64,000 nucleotides of DNA from TMED108 sp964386795 (GTDB taxonomy: Bacteria > Fidelibacterota > Marinisomatia > Marinisomatales > TCS55): the NCBI GenBank assembly GCA_964386795.1, contig CAYLUE010000001.1, positions 6,979-70,978 of the forward strand. The letters are read 5' to 3'. The position numbers were made by a program, and so were the translations under genes. The notes beneath the pieces were generated by a model. The model ran no database searches. It saw only the letters and a program-made list of their open reading frames with translations, and was not told the origin of the DNA. Of the stretch, positions 63,986 to 64,000 are shown in pieces (positions within the stretch are counted from its first letter, which is position 1; every line of letters starts with the position of its first letter).

Positions 63986-64000
63986 TTTATAGACACCTGA

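Noticed and set aside
63896..64000. tmRNA, RNase P RNA, SRP RNA or 6S RNA at the right end
   Set aside because: The pseudoknot and a short ACTGACTA match briefly suggested tmRNA. There is no T arm, tag reading frame or CCA end, and none of the RNase P or SRP core motifs is present.

Overview
The window is an AT-rich, very densely packed bacterial chromosome segment. About 60 protein genes and one tRNA are supported, nearly all on the minus strand. No gene-free stretch reaches 300 bases; the longest is the roughly 200-base right edge, and it looks like an RNA leader. A run of exactly 100 N at 31870-31969 is a scaffold gap that cuts two genes. Signal peptides ending in FSQ, a COX24-type mini ribosomal protein beside HU, a DUF3098-like protein and the sodium-linked energy genes suggest a marine Gram-negative of the FCB group. 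Candidatus Marinimicrobia (SAR406) is my best guess, by inference and not from any marker gene.

Left block (1-11922, all minus). Transcription runs from an NhaD-like antiporter through a cobalamin adenosyltransferase, a DHH phosphoesterase, ispH, pdxS, pdxT, dxs, cstA, the catalytic chain of methylmalonyl-CoA mutase, ccmE and a partial ccmF. It combines isoprenoid and PLP synthesis, B12-dependent propionate metabolism and cytochrome c maturation.

Respiratory block (12036-29068). One uninterrupted minus-strand array encodes 11 complex I subunits in the order nuoABCDHIJKLMN, with no nuoEFG. It is followed 20 bases later by the complete Na+-NQR (nqrABCDEF) and its flavin transferase apbE. The NQR maturation factor nqrM faces it from the plus strand and overlaps the end of apbE.

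Middle (29233-32600). Proline dehydrogenase and a Na/phosphate cotransporter lie on the plus strand. The scaffold gap and NAD kinase follow.

Right block (31970-55485, minus). This is a long housekeeping array: exonuclease VII, an S1/P1-like nuclease, HU, sppA, an mltD-like transglycosylase, surface sugar and lipid genes, serS, tsaD, ybbR, rpsA, cmk, rluB, scpAB, trpS and an HNH nuclease. It is headed by a YhaM-like protein with a damaged HD site, an ECF-type S component and an outer-membrane barrel protein.

Right end (55540-64000). A GNAT gene, a fur / P19-like iron-protein / membrane-protein cluster, uvrD-type helicase, mltG, a DUF3098-like gene, tRNA-Asp and a large M14 metallopeptidase are present. 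Upstream of the peptidase is a region with a pseudoknot and two terminator-like hairpins, which is the least explained sequence in the window. Sodium is a recurring theme (NQR, NhaD-like antiporter, Na/Pi transporter). Cobalamin (mutase, adenosyltransferase) and iron (Fur, P19) are the visible micronutrient themes.
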